Both the position numbers and the translations under genes were made by a program. Below are positions 55,127-63,870 of a DNA stretch of 64,000 nt, piece by piece. The notes under the pieces were generated by a model that worked only from the letters and a program-made list of their open reading frames with translations, did not search any database and had not been told where the DNA came from. Origin of the DNA: Pontibacter kalidii (GTDB lineage Bacteria; Bacteroidota; Bacteroidia; Cytophagales; Hymenobacteraceae); contig NZ_CP111079.1 in assembly GCF_026278245.1 (NCBI RefSeq), forward strand, positions 4,708,501-4,772,500. The letters run 5' to 3'. The stretch's first letter is position 1. The number at the start of each line of letters is the position of its first letter.

Positions 55127-56107
55127 ATGAAAGCCATACTTGTGAAACAGCCGGGCGGCCCCGAGCAGCTTATACTCGGGGAGTACGAGCAGCCCCTGCC
55201 CAGTCCTACCGAACTGCTGGTAAAAGTGCACGCCACCGCCCTTAACCGCGCCGATACGCTACAGCGCCAGGGCAAGTACCCACCACCCAAAGGGGCCAGC
55301 CCTATACTTGGACTTGAGATTGCCGGCGAGGTGGTGGAGGCAGGTATAAACTGCACTAAGTATAAAAAAGGGGATAAAGTGTTCGGCCTGCTGCCGGGTG
55401 GGGGCTACGCTGAGTATGCCGTGATAGATGAGGCCATGGCCATGCCGGTGCCGGAGAATCTAAGTATGGGAGAGGCCGCCGCCATACCCGAGGTGTTCTT
55501 AACGGCGTGGCAGGCGCTGGCCTGGCTGGCGAAACTGCAGGCGGGGGAGCGGGCGCTCATCCATGCGGGGGCAAGTGGCGTGGGCACGGCAGCCATACAG
55601 CTGGCGCGCGCCTTAAAGGCCGAGGTGCTGGTAACGGCGTCGGCACAGAAAGTGCAAGCCTGTCTTGACCTTGGGGCACACAAAGCCATTAACTATAAAG
55701 AAGTGCCTTTTGAGGACGAGGTGCTGGCGCATACAAACAGCGAGGGCGTGGACGTGATCGTGGACTTTATAGCCGGGCCATACTTTAACCAGAACCTCGA
55801 CTGCCTGCGCCTGGACGGGCGCCTGGTTATACTTGCCAGCCTGGGTGGCGGTAAGGTAGGGGAGGTAGACCTGCGCAAGATACTCTCCAAGCGCCTGCAG
55901 GTGATCGGCTCCACGCTCCGCTCTCGCTCCAAAGATTACCAGATTAAGCTTACGGAGGATATGAGCCGTTTTGCCCTGCCACTCTTTAAGGCAGGAAAGC
56001 TAAAGCCGGTGGTAGATTCTGTGTATGATTGGGAAGATGTGGCCGAGGCACACCGCTACATGGAGCAGAACAGGAATATCGGCAAGATCGTGCTGCGGGT
56101 GGGCTAA
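55127..56107 (+). CDS. NAD(P)H quinone oxidoreductase, zinc-free MDR family (PIG3-like)
   Basis: A 326-aa medium-chain dehydrogenase/reductase without zinc ligands. It has the GroES-like N-terminal domain (VKVHATALNRADTLQRQGKYPPP, GLEIAGEVVEAG) and a Rossmann domain with HAGASGVGTAAIQLARAL (about residues 148-165). The NRADTLQRQGKYPPP motif is typical of the TP53I3/PIG3 quinone oxidoreductase group. It is a single gene. Confidence 0.9.
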   Translation: MKAILVKQPGGPEQLILGEYEQPLPSPTELLVKVHATALNRADTLQRQGKYPPPKGASPILGLEIAGEVVEAGINCTKYKKGDKVFGLLPGGGYAEYAVIDEAMAMPVPENLSMGEAAAIPEVFLTAWQALAWLAKLQAGERALIHAGASGVGTAAIQLARALKAEVLVTASAQKVQACLDLGAHKAINYKEVPFEDEVLAHTNSEGVDVIVDFIAGPYFNQNLDCLRLDGRLVILASLGGGKVGEVDLRKILSKRLQVIGSTLRSRSKDYQIKLTEDMSRFALPLFKAGKLKPVVDSVYDWEDVAEAHRYMEQNRNIGKIVLRVG

Positions 56108-56340
56108 GTATAGACAAAGGAATTTTTGACAAAAGACAAAGGAGAAAGCATCATACTTCTGAAGAGTTAGCTTTATACTTTGGCGAAGTATAAGAGTATG
56201 CAGGCGGGTTTGGAGCTATGCATGCCTTTGAAAGCATAGGTGCACATGCCTTATACTTGGGTTCTAAAGTATGAAAGGACAAAAGAAGCAGCCAATCCAT
56301 ACTTCCTTTGTCCTTTGTCTAACAGTCTTTTGTCAAGGTT
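56108..56340. other. Spacer with inverted copies of a GACAAAGGA oligomer
   Basis: A 233-bp spacer with no gene between converging genes. Its ends carry GACAAAAGACAAAGGA (56127-56142) and, inverted, TCCTTTGTCTAACAGTCTTTTGTC (within 56310-56335). Between them are four AAGTATA sites. No clear terminator hairpin is seen apart from the possible pairing of these ends. Confidence 0.5.
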
Positions 56341-57051
56341 TTAATGTGCCCGCAGCTGCTTTACCAGCACGCCGAAGTCTTTGGGGTAAGGCGCCTCTAT
56401 TTTAATAGGCTCCTCGTTGAGTAGCGTAAAGCCGATGTTGAAGGAGTGCAGCGCAAACCGCTTGATCAGGGGCAGTTCCTCGGTGTCCTTTTTTAGGTTA
56501 TACCCGCGCTTCAGGTTGCTCAGGTACACATTCTCGCCGCCATACAACGCATCGCCCACGATCGGGGCATTCAAGAACGCCAGGTGCACCCGTATCTGGT
56601 GCAGACGGCCGGTTACCGGTACGCACTCCACCAAGGTATGGCGGGCAAAACTCTCCAGCGTGGTGAAGTAGGTCTCGGCCGGTTTCCCTTTCGGGTTCAG
56701 GTGTGCCACACCCTTTGCGTTGGGCAGTATAGCCCTGTTTACCAGCTCATCCTCAAATTTATGCACGCCCCAGGCCACGGCATGGTATACTTTGTACACC
56801 TGGCGGTGCTCAAACTGCATCGACAGGTGGCGGTAGGCCTCCGCATTTTTGGCGAAAACCAGGCAGCCTGAGGTGTCCTTGTCCAGGCGGTGGCAGGCCT
56901 GCAGGTCCGGGTTGTACTGGCGCGCTATCTTAAGCAAATTGGTCGTGTTAGGCGTACGGTCTTCCAGCGTGGCCAGAAACGGCGGCTTGTTCACCACCAC
57001 GTAATCCTCATTCTCGAATATGATCAGGTCCTTAAAAACCGGGTACTTCAT
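56341..57051 (-). CDS. RluA family pseudouridine synthase
   Basis: This enzyme isomerises uridine in rRNA or tRNA. The ATG at 57051 (MKYPVFKDLIIFENEDYVVVNKP) gives 236 aa; an upstream frame to 57213 lies in AT-rich spacer and is not homologous. The catalytic Asp is D57 in ACHRLDKDTSG. Downstream are TGRLHQIRVHLAFLNAPIVGDALYGG and the C-terminal LHSFNIGF. There is no S4 domain. The target position is unknown. Confidence 0.9.
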   Translation of the reverse strand: MKYPVFKDLIIFENEDYVVVNKPPFLATLEDRTPNTTNLLKIARQYNPDLQACHRLDKDTSGCLVFAKNAEAYRHLSMQFEHRQVYKVYHAVAWGVHKFEDELVNRAILPNAKGVAHLNPKGKPAETYFTTLESFARHTLVECVPVTGRLHQIRVHLAFLNAPIVGDALYGGENVYLSNLKRGYNLKKDTEELPLIKRFALHSFNIGFTLLNEEPIKIEAPYPKDFGVLVKQLRAH

Positions 57052-57269
57052 GTGATTTATACTTTGTTTAGGCCCAGCCATACTTGTAGCCGGGCGTCCT
57101 GCAAAGATACGGATTATAGTTATTGGTTGATCGTTATCGGTTATTAGTAGGAAAGGCGTGAGTAAGACAGGTATAAAATAAGGCCTCCGGAAGTATGGCC
57201 AGGGATGCAGCAAGTTTAAACCGAGCTATATCATACTATAACCAACAACCAACAGCTAATAACTAAAAA

Positions 57270-58298
57270 CTATTTTGCCTTCAGCAGCTTAAAGCGGAGG
57301 GTAGTGCCTTTGCCTATCTCACTTTTAATAGCGATGAAGGAGCGGTGCGCCTCTATGATGTGCTTGCAAATGGAGAGGCCCAGGCCGGTGCTGGTGTTGT
57401 CGCGGGCGCGGCTCTTGTCGATGCGGTAAAAGCGCTCGAAGATGCGGTTGATGTGCTCTTCGGCTATGCCGGTGCCGTCGTCCTTAACGGTGATGGTGTA
57501 CTTGCGCTTGCCCTCGTCGAACGTGATCCAGACGTTGCCGCCCTTGCGCCCATACTTGATGGCATTGTCGATCAGGTTGATCAAGACCTGGCGGATGCGG
57601 TTTGGGTCTGCGTAAAGCATCACCGGCTCCTCAGTCTCCACGTGCAGGGTCATCTGCTGCTCGGCGGCCTTTTGCTCCAGCTGCTCGGCTACTTCGTGCA
57701 CAAGCTGCACCACGTTAAAGTTGCGCTTGGCCAACTCTACCACGCCTTTTTCAAACTGCGAAATGCTGATCAGGTCCTGCACCAGCGCGTCGAGTCCGTC
57801 AAGGCTTCTGGCTGCCTTCTGCAGAAACTTATCGCGCACTACAGGGTCGTCCATAGCACCGTCCAGCAAGGTGTGAATAAAGCCCTGGGCCGCAAATATC
57901 GGTGTTTTCAGCTCATGCGATACGTCGGCCAGAAACTCGCGGCGCATGACCTGCAGGCGCTTCAGTTCATCAATCTCCTGCTGCTTCCCCTCCGCAATCA
58001 TGTAGATTTCGTCCTTTATCTTTTTGAGCGGGTCAGCCGCGAAGGTGGAGCGGCTTTCCACCTTCTTAAAATCCTGCCGCTTCAGCTTCTCCAGGCTGGA
58101 GTAGACGTTCTTCACCTCGCGGAACACGAGCGCCTCGTACGAGAAATGCAGCAGCACAAAGCAGCAGACAAACACGATCACCAGCGCCGCCACAAACCCA
58201 CGGGAGGAGAAAGAGCTGGCTAAAGCAAGAAAGGCGGTGAGCACAACTGCTACCGCCAATGAGGTTATAAGGGCAAGCGTACGGGAGTTTAAATTCAT
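57270..58298 (-). CDS. Sensor histidine kinase, PhoR-like
   Basis: A 342-aa membrane kinase. Two hydrophobic helices (about 8-28 and 36-52) with almost no periplasmic loop are followed by a linker, the HisKA domain with H128 (FLADVSHELKTP), and the HATPase domain (NLIDNAIKYGRKGG, VKDDGTGIAEEH, TGLGLSICKHIIEAH). The very short loop and gene pairing resemble PhoR of phosphate regulation. It starts 3 bp after the response regulator. Confidence 0.92.
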   Translation of the reverse strand: MNLNSRTLALITSLAVAVVLTAFLALASSFSSRGFVAALVIVFVCCFVLLHFSYEALVFREVKNVYSSLEKLKRQDFKKVESRSTFAADPLKKIKDEIYMIAEGKQQEIDELKRLQVMRREFLADVSHELKTPIFAAQGFIHTLLDGAMDDPVVRDKFLQKAARSLDGLDALVQDLISISQFEKGVVELAKRNFNVVQLVHEVAEQLEQKAAEQQMTLHVETEEPVMLYADPNRIRQVLINLIDNAIKYGRKGGNVWITFDEGKRKYTITVKDDGTGIAEEHINRIFERFYRIDKSRARDNTSTGLGLSICKHIIEAHRSFIAIKSEIGKGTTLRFKLLKAK

Positions 58299-58301
58299 GT
58301 A

Positions 58302-58991
58302 TTAGTCGGTGTTAAACTTGTAGCCAACACCTTTAATGGTTTTAATGTTCTCTTCGCCCACTTTCTCACGCACCTTGCGCACATGTACGTCCACTGTCCG
58401 GGCTATCACGTATACGTCGTTGCCCCAGATGTTGCTTAGCAGCTCCTCGCGCGTGTATACTTTATTGGGCGTGGCGGCCAGAAAGGCCAGCAACTCAAAC
58501 TCTTTCTTCGGCAGCGTTATTTTCTCGTCGCCTTTATACACGGCAAAGCTGGTGCGGTCTATCTTCAGGTCGCCGGCCTCGATCACCTGGTCCTGCTCTT
58601 CCTGGTGCGCATCACGGCGGGCAAAAGCTGTGAGGCGGCTCAGCAGTGCGCGTGGTTTTATGGGCTTGGTGATGTAATCGTCGGCGCCAGCCTCAAAAGC
58701 GGCCACCTCGGAGAATTCCTCAGAGCGGGCAGTCAGGAAAATGATGTGCGTCTGGCGGAACTCTTCCAGTTCGCGCAGCTGCCGGCAGGCGGCAATGCCG
58801 TCCATTACCGGCATCATCACGTCCATGAGAATCACCTCCGGCTTTATTTGCTTGGCCACCTCAATGGCCTTCCTGCCGTTGTCGGCGGTTTCTACCTCGT
58901 ATCCCTCGCGGGTCAGATTGTACTGTAGCAGCTCTACGATATCCGGATCGTCATCTACCACAAGGATTTTGTAATGTGATGCTGTTTGCAC
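58302..58991 (-). CDS. Response regulator, OmpR/PhoB type
   Basis: A 229-aa DNA-binding regulator. The receiver domain has the acidic pair in VVDDDPDIVELLQ, phospho-acceptor D57 (VILMDVMMPVMDG), T in FLTARSE and K in YITKPIKPR. The C-terminal winged helix has TLPKKEFELLAFLAATPNKVYTREELLSNIWG and RTVDVHVRKVREKVG. It is the first gene of a two-gene operon with the kinase. Confidence 0.94.
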   Translation of the reverse strand: MQTASHYKILVVDDDPDIVELLQYNLTREGYEVETADNGRKAIEVAKQIKPEVILMDVMMPVMDGIAACRQLRELEEFRQTHIIFLTARSEEFSEVAAFEAGADDYITKPIKPRALLSRLTAFARRDAHQEEQDQVIEAGDLKIDRTSFAVYKGDEKITLPKKEFELLAFLAATPNKVYTREELLSNIWGNDVYVIARTVDVHVRKVREKVGEENIKTIKGVGYKFNTD

Positions 58992-59185
58992 GGTATAGGG
59001 AGTTATGTTTAGTGATTTTAGATTACACCTGCGCTAATCAATGCGCTGTGTCAGGCTGGGCGGGCTGTGCCTGCCAGGCCTTGTCTCCTCTGTAAAGATA
59101 CCACACATTACAGCATTCCGGGGCAGCATCATCAAATCATAACGGTTTGTTAACAAATCCTTAAAGTGGCCGGGGCAGTCGGCAA

Positions 59186-59214
59186 GAAAAAAGCCAGCTG
59201 CTGTAGCTGGCTTT
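59186..59214 (-). terminator. Terminator after the DUF3108 gene
   Basis: A 10-bp stem (AAAGCCAGCT at 59190-59199 with AGCTGGCTTT at 59205-59214) with a T-run on the minus strand. Confidence 0.82.
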
Positions 59215-59218
59215 GGTA

Positions 59219-60031
59219 TCAGTTTCTGGCAAACAAGAGCTCGTTCTTAAGGTTCTTGTAATCATATAGGTTTACTTTCACAGAGCCCACAAACATCTCT
59301 GCCTGTATCAGCACCGGTATCTTGTTCTTGTCGTCAGAGAGGTAAACGGTAATGGAGTTCTCGCCCTTAAACATCTCGTTTTTTGGCATGCGCGGCACCA
59401 GCTTGATGGCTTTGATGTTGCCGGCCTTGGTGCTAACCACCTCACGGCCGCGGTACTCCACCTCCATGTTAAAGTTCTCCTCATCAAAGAAGCCCTGCAC
59501 GGTGGTTTTATCGCCCACACGCATGTTGTCGAAGTTGAGGGTGCGCAGGTAGTAAAAGCCGCTCACAATATCCTGCACGTTGTCGGTCACCTTGTACGTC
59601 TTCTTCTCTACCTTCTTCGACTTCTTCTTTTTCTCCACATGCGCCTTGTTGGCGTAATGGTCAAAATCCACGGTTTCGCGTTTTCGGTAATTGCCCTCCT
59701 CTATGTTGCGGAACGAGCGTTGCGGCACAATGGCGGCCGTATCGATGTAGGACTGCCAGGTATCGCGTATCCTGATGAAAAGGTCGAAGGAGCTATTGGT
59801 CTTGCCGTAAACGGTTGCCTTGTAGCAGGCGCGGTTGTTTATCGTGTGTATTTCCGGGGATATGTCGATCACAGCCTCGGCAGCCGTGATGGGACCATAG
59901 TGTACCTTATACTTCAGCACCTCACCGGTGCTAAAGCTGTCGTTTGGCAGCTGGCGCATCCTGTCTTTGGTGGCAAAGCCAAAAATTACGAGCGAAAGAA
60001 GTATGAGTACAGGGAAAAACTTTTTCATCAT
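59219..60031 (-). CDS. DUF3108 domain secreted protein
   Basis: A 270-aa protein with an N-terminal signal (KKFFPVLILLSLVIFGFA). The mature domain is beta-rich and matches DUF3108: GEVLKYKVHYGPITAAEAVIDI near the start, then VSGFYYLRTLNFDNMRVGDKTTV, and KAGNIKAIKLVPRM followed by ITVYLSDDKNKIPVLIQ. It is predicted to be periplasmic or outer-membrane associated. Its function is unknown. Confidence 0.8.
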   Translation of the reverse strand: MMKKFFPVLILLSLVIFGFATKDRMRQLPNDSFSTGEVLKYKVHYGPITAAEAVIDISPEIHTINNRACYKATVYGKTNSSFDLFIRIRDTWQSYIDTAAIVPQRSFRNIEEGNYRKRETVDFDHYANKAHVEKKKKSKKVEKKTYKVTDNVQDIVSGFYYLRTLNFDNMRVGDKTTVQGFFDEENFNMEVEYRGREVVSTKAGNIKAIKLVPRMPKNEMFKGENSITVYLSDDKNKIPVLIQAEMFVGSVKVNLYDYKNLKNELLFARN

Positions 60032-60146
60032 GAGTGCCTTCCTTTAGGTGTTAGAGTCAATACCTGTCATCAATCAAGTTTTGTACCAACTGTTTCTCAA
60101 GGCTTAAGTTATAGAATCTCCTTTTGCTATTCAACTGATTTTAAAC

Positions 60147-60179
60147 AAAAAAGGTGCTACCAAAGTAGCACCTTTTTTT
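60147..60179 (-). terminator. Terminator after recA
   Basis: A 14-bp perfect stem (60147-60160 with 60165-60178) with a CAAA loop. On the minus strand it has a T-run. Because both sides are A/T tracts it can work in either direction. Confidence 0.9.
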
Positions 60180-60201
60180 ATTTCAGGTCGGGAAATAGAG
60201 T

Positions 60202-61251
60202 TCACTCGGCTGATGATGCAGCGGCATCGTCCAGTGCGGCGGCTACTTTTTCCGGCTCGCCTTTCACGATCGCTCTGATCTTGTTCTCGATCTCATCCAT
60301 GAGTTCGGGGTTGTCCAGCAGGATCTGCTTCACACCGTCACGGCCCTGGCCCAGCTTGTCACCGTTGTAGGAGAACCAGGAGCCTGATTTCTGCACGATG
60401 CCCAGTTCAACGCCCAGGTCGAGCACTTCGCCTACTTTAGAAATGCCCTCGCCATACATGATGTCAAACTCTACTACCTTGAACGGAGGCGCCACTTTGT
60501 TCTTCACTACCTTCACGCGGGTGCGGTTACCGGTAATGTTATCGGCGCTCTCCTTAATCTGGCCCACACGGCGGATATCCAGGCGTACAGAGGCGTAGAA
60601 CTTCAGGGCGTTACCGCCAGTGGTCGTCTCCGGGTTACCGAACATTACCCCGATCTTCTCGCGCAGCTGGTTGATGAAGATACAGGTACAGCCGGTTTTG
60701 TTGATCGTACCGGTCAGCTTACGCAGTGCCTGCGACATCAGACGCGCCTGCAGGCCCATCTTGCTGTCACCCATGTCGCCTTCCAGCTCGCCTTTCGGCA
60801 CGAGGGCAGCCACGGAGTCAATTACAATAATGTCGATAGCGCCGGAGCGGATCAGGTGGTCGGCGATCTCAAGCGCCTGCTCACCATTATCCGGCTGCGA
60901 TATCAGAAGGTTTTCAGTATCGATGCCTAATTTCTGGGCGTATATTCGGTCGAATGCGTGCTCAGCGTCAATGAATGCTGCCAGGCCGCCTTTTTTCTGT
61001 GCTTCTGCGATACAGTGCAAAGTAAGCGTGGTTTTACCAGAGGATTCAGGACCGTAGATCTCTACGACACGGCCGCGTGGCAAACCGCCGATACCCAACG
61101 CTATATCCAGACCCAGCGAACCAGTGGAGATGGCCGGAATGTCCTCAACCTTGTTGTCGCTCAGCTTCATGACGGTGCCTTTACCGTATGTTTTGTCGAG
61201 CTTGTCCATGGTCAGCTGCAGGGCCTTCAGTTTTTCGTTGCTTACGCTCAT
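60202..61251 (-). CDS. recA: Recombinase RecA
   Basis: This ATP-dependent strand-exchange protein also triggers SOS repressor cleavage. The start at ATG 61251 ([20 protein letters not shown]) matches the family; a frame open to 61368 lies in AT-rich spacer. The 349-aa protein has Walker [10 protein letters not shown] (67-75), the Walker B region [14 protein letters not shown], loop L2 with [16 protein letters not shown] and a short acidic/Ala-rich tail. No clear LexA-type box is seen upstream. Confidence 0.98.
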   Translation of the reverse strand: MSVSNEKLKALQLTMDKLDKTYGKGTVMKLSDNKVEDIPAISTGSLGLDIALGIGGLPRGRVVEIYGPESSGKTTLTLHCIAEAQKKGGLAAFIDAEHAFDRIYAQKLGIDTENLLISQPDNGEQALEIADHLIRSGAIDIIVIDSVAALVPKGELEGDMGDSKMGLQARLMSQALRKLTGTINKTGCTCIFINQLREKIGVMFGNPETTTGGNALKFYASVRLDIRRVGQIKESADNITGNRTRVKVVKNKVAPPFKVVEFDIMYGEGISKVGEVLDLGVELGIVQKSGSWFSYNGDKLGQGRDGVKQILLDNPELMDEIENKIRAIVKGEPEKVAAALDDAAASSAE

Positions 61252-61411
61252 GTGTGTTTTGTTAAATAGCTTTATATTGAAGGTGAAATTACTAAATCGG
61301 CACCAATCTACAAAATAGTTTTCAAGTATTTTGCTAATTATTTTAGTTGTTTGGCGCCGTCTGATCATAACATAGCTGCACCTCTTTTTGTGCCATACCT
61401 AGCCCTTTTTT

Positions 61412-62563
61412 ATGCGCTTTCCGAAAGTTTTTTTTCTGTTGATTTTGCTGATTGTAAGCCATATTGCGAAGGCGCAGCTAAATAACCGCGTCCTGCTGCA
61501 GCCAGTACGGGTGCAGGAGCAAAATGCTAATGATATTAGGATCGCGGTGCAGGCGCTGGGCTTTCTCAGGAACAACGAGTACTTCAACAAAATCGCCGAC
61601 GGTTATACATTATTCGGCTACCAGCTTAACCCCCGAATCACCTACCAGCCCACTAAAGATGTAGTAATAGAAGCGGGGGCCTTGCTTTGGAAAGACTTCG
61701 GCGCCTCGGGCTATGAGGAGATCGCACCGACTTTTACGGTAAAGGTGCAGCGGGAGCGCTGGGCCTTGCTGTTCGGGACGCTGGAGGGCCATCTGAACCA
61801 CGGCTACATAGAGCCCCTCTACGATTTTGAGCGCCTCATACTTAACCGGCTGGAGAATGGCATACAGTATAAACTGAACACGCCCCGCCTGCGCCTCGAT
61901 GCCTGGGCCGACTGGGCGAACATGCTCTACCGGGGTGAGGACGACCAGGAGCAGGTAAACGGCGGCGCGGCCGTGGCCATACTTCTACTGGAGCGGGAGG
62001 GGCGCGGCAACCTGGCCGACAGCTTATACCTGACGCTGCCCGTGCAGTTTACCGCCCAGCATAAAGGCGGGCAGATAGATGCCTCCGACCTGCCGCTAAC
62101 CACCGTAGCTAACGTAGCCATAGGCCTGGAGTTGGAGAAGAAGTATAACCGGCGCGTGTTACACAGGTTGTACACCAAGAATTATATGGTTGGCTTCAAG
62201 GATTTCTCTAACGAGCTGCAGCTGCCCTATGAGCAGGGACACGGGGTATACTTTAACGTTGGCGCCGATACCAAATACCAGGATGTGATGCTGAGCTACT
62301 GGCGCGGTGATGGGTACATATCTGAGTTGGGTGGCAAGCTTTACCAGTCGGCCTCCACCACCTTCAAGCACCCCGATCACCTGGAGGAGGAGCGGGAGCT
62401 GCTTATTCTACGGCTGATGAAGGACGTTGAGCTAGAAGAAGGCCTGACCCTGACCCTGCGCCTCGAGCCGCTCTGGGACTTCAACGACCCAAAGCTAGAA
62501 TTCTCCAGTGGCTTCTACCTCAGCTTCAATACAGACTTTTTCCTGGCCAAGGCAAAGCGATAA
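61412..62563 (+). CDS. Secreted outer-membrane beta-barrel-like protein, unknown function
   Basis: A 383-aa protein with the signal peptide MRFPKVFFLLILLIVSHIAKAQ. The mature protein has many strands with alternating aromatics (PRITYQPTKDVVIEAGALLW, FTVKVQRERWALLFGTLEG, YKLNTPRLRLDAWADWANM, LRLEPLWDFNDPKLEFSSGFYLSF), and it ends in a strand with FYLSFNTDFFLAKAKR. This suggests a porin-like barrel. It is divergent from recA. No family is recognised. Confidence 0.72.
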   Translation: MRFPKVFFLLILLIVSHIAKAQLNNRVLLQPVRVQEQNANDIRIAVQALGFLRNNEYFNKIADGYTLFGYQLNPRITYQPTKDVVIEAGALLWKDFGASGYEEIAPTFTVKVQRERWALLFGTLEGHLNHGYIEPLYDFERLILNRLENGIQYKLNTPRLRLDAWADWANMLYRGEDDQEQVNGGAAVAILLLEREGRGNLADSLYLTLPVQFTAQHKGGQIDASDLPLTTVANVAIGLELEKKYNRRVLHRLYTKNYMVGFKDFSNELQLPYEQGHGVYFNVGADTKYQDVMLSYWRGDGYISELGGKLYQSASTTFKHPDHLEEERELLILRLMKDVELEEGLTLTLRLEPLWDFNDPKLEFSSGFYLSFNTDFFLAKAKR

Positions 62564-62691
62564 GTATGAGAAGGCGGAGTTGATTGATAAGGTGCTTTGT
62601 CCTAAGCTGGCGTAGCTGCAGTTTGTCATCGGTTTATACTTCGGCTATACTTTATACTTCCATGGTGCAAGCGTCCGCTTGTGGCTTTGCT

Positions 62692-62932
62692 GCCGCTGTT
62701 TCCCGTGAATTGAGACAAGCTATCCTTACTAGCTACAGTTCATCCACGGCTTTACAACCTGCATTGTTTCACCTCTGACTTTGGCTCGCTCAAGCCCGCG
62801 AGGGCTCGTCTTCCCGCATCGCGCTGCTTTCGCTTCCTGCCCTCGTGCCTCGGGCTGCCTCGCTGCCGCTCGTCACAGGAACCTCTCGAGGCGCTCAACG
62901 GAAAGACTGGGACCAGATTCTATAGCCACCGC
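62692..62932 (+). repeat. Dispersed repeat, copy 3
   Basis: About 240 bp, same orientation as copy 1. It shares CATCCACGGCTTTACAACCT (first 20 bases of a 22-bp identical block at 62741-62762) with copy 1, and the block 62802-62821 with copy 2. It ends near TATAGCCACCGC, a diverged form of the CGATAGCCGCTG end. Confidence 0.75.
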
Positions 62933-63135
62933 TATTTGTCATCTCGACCTTTGGGAGAGATCACTTTAGAATTCCCGATAGATCCTCTCGCACTGCTCGA
63001 GAGGACAGGGAGTGTGGCAAGTATGATTCCCCTCCTTGGAGGGGTTAGGGGTGGGTTCATACTTTGTAGGGACAGATCGCGACCTGTCCGCTTTCGGCAG
63101 CAACTATGAAACTTGTACTTCAGCTAAAGCAATGA

Positions 63136-63176
63136 CAGGCTCCCCTCCTTGGACAAGGAGGGGTAGGGGTGGTTGG
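63136..63176 (+). repeat. 41-bp hairpin unit, identical to 26821-26861
   Basis: The unit contains CTCCCCTCCTTGGACAAGG and its complement, followed by AGGGGTAGGGGTGGTTGG. The two copies match at all 41 positions although they lie 36 kb apart. A variant lies at about 63029-63055. Confidence 0.8.
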
Positions 63177-63201
63177 CCCCGGTACTTTAAACCAAGATTT
63201 A

Positions 63202-63870
63202 CTACACTATAGCCGTCGAGCTGGCTTTCTCCTGCTGCTGTACTTTCTCGAAGTCCTGGCGGGTGAAGCCGTAATAGCTTAGATCCAACAGTTTGTCGGA
63301 GTCGGCGCCGCGGTAGTCGCTGCGCAGTACACCCTCTTTCACAAATCCGCAGCCCTGGGCCAGCGAGCCGTAACTCTCGTTGGCACTGGTGCAGCGCAGG
63401 TATATTTTATTCAGTCCCAGCGGCCCGAAGGCAAACCGGATCACCTCCTGCAGTGCCTCCTGTGCCAGTTGCCGGGTGGCAGGCCAGGCAGCAAAGTATA
63501 AACCCAGCTCAGCCTTAGGGATAGTGCGGTCCAGGTTCTTGAGGGCGATGTCGCCGATGTAATGGTTGTCCTCTTTCTGCCAGACGCCAAAGTCGAAGAT
63601 GCGCCGATTCTCCCAGTCGGTGCGTAGTTGCTGCACCTGCGAGCGGGCATCGTCCAGCATGCGCACCCGCGCCAGGCGGCCAGAGAAAGCAGGTTTCAGG
63701 TATGCCATGTTCTCCTGCAGCAGGCGCATAAAATCCTGCTCGTCTCCCTCCTGGTAAGGCCGCAGAAGCAGGTGTTCTGTCTCTAACTGCTCATCAAAGT
63801 CCTCAGCAATAGTATTGTATAAAAAGCTCATGTAGTCTGATGTATATGTGTGATGCTGTTGTTCCGTCAT
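63202..63870 (-). CDS. GNAT family N-acetyltransferase, RimJ/RimL-like
   Basis: A 222-aa acetyltransferase. It has the N-terminal TEHLLLRPYQEGDEQDFMRLLQ, IGDIALKNLDRTIPKAELGLYFA, the acetyl-CoA region TRQLAQEALQEVIRFAFGPLGLNKIYLRCTSANESYGSLAQGCGF and KEGVLRSDYRG, all typical of the RimJ/RimL/SpeG-like group. The possible targets are protein N-termini or small amines. It has no obvious operon partner. Confidence 0.85.
   Translation of the reverse strand: MTEQQHHTYTSDYMSFLYNTIAEDFDEQLETEHLLLRPYQEGDEQDFMRLLQENMAYLKPAFSGRLARVRMLDDARSQVQQLRTDWENRRIFDFGVWQKEDNHYIGDIALKNLDRTIPKAELGLYFAAWPATRQLAQEALQEVIRFAFGPLGLNKIYLRCTSANESYGSLAQGCGFVKEGVLRSDYRGADSDKLLDLSYYGFTRQDFEKVQQQEKASSTAIV

Larger units (their letters stand above)
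62564..63201. repeat. 638-bp gene-free spacer with the same repeat modules as 26.3-27.1 kb
   Basis: No credible gene is present. In order: three AAGTATA-type sites (62635-62660); dispersed repeat copy 3 (62692-62932); an inverted-repeat module GTCATCTCGA/TCGAGAGGAC (62938-63006); a CCCCTCCTTGGAGGGG hairpin (around 63029-63044); a near-palindrome GGACAGATCGCGACCTGTCC (63070-63089); a shared 29-bp segment ACTATGAAACTTGTACTTCAG (from about 63104); and the 41-bp hairpin unit 63136-63176. Confidence 0.8.

Noticed and set aside
61252..61368. A 39-residue N-terminal extension of RecA.
   Set aside because: The sequence is AT-rich spacer without family similarity, and the ATG at 61251 gives the usual RecA start.
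26821..63176. CRISPR array suspected from repeated hairpin units in spacers.
   Set aside because: Repeats are few, irregularly spaced, differ in sequence and have no uniform spacers; no cas genes are present.
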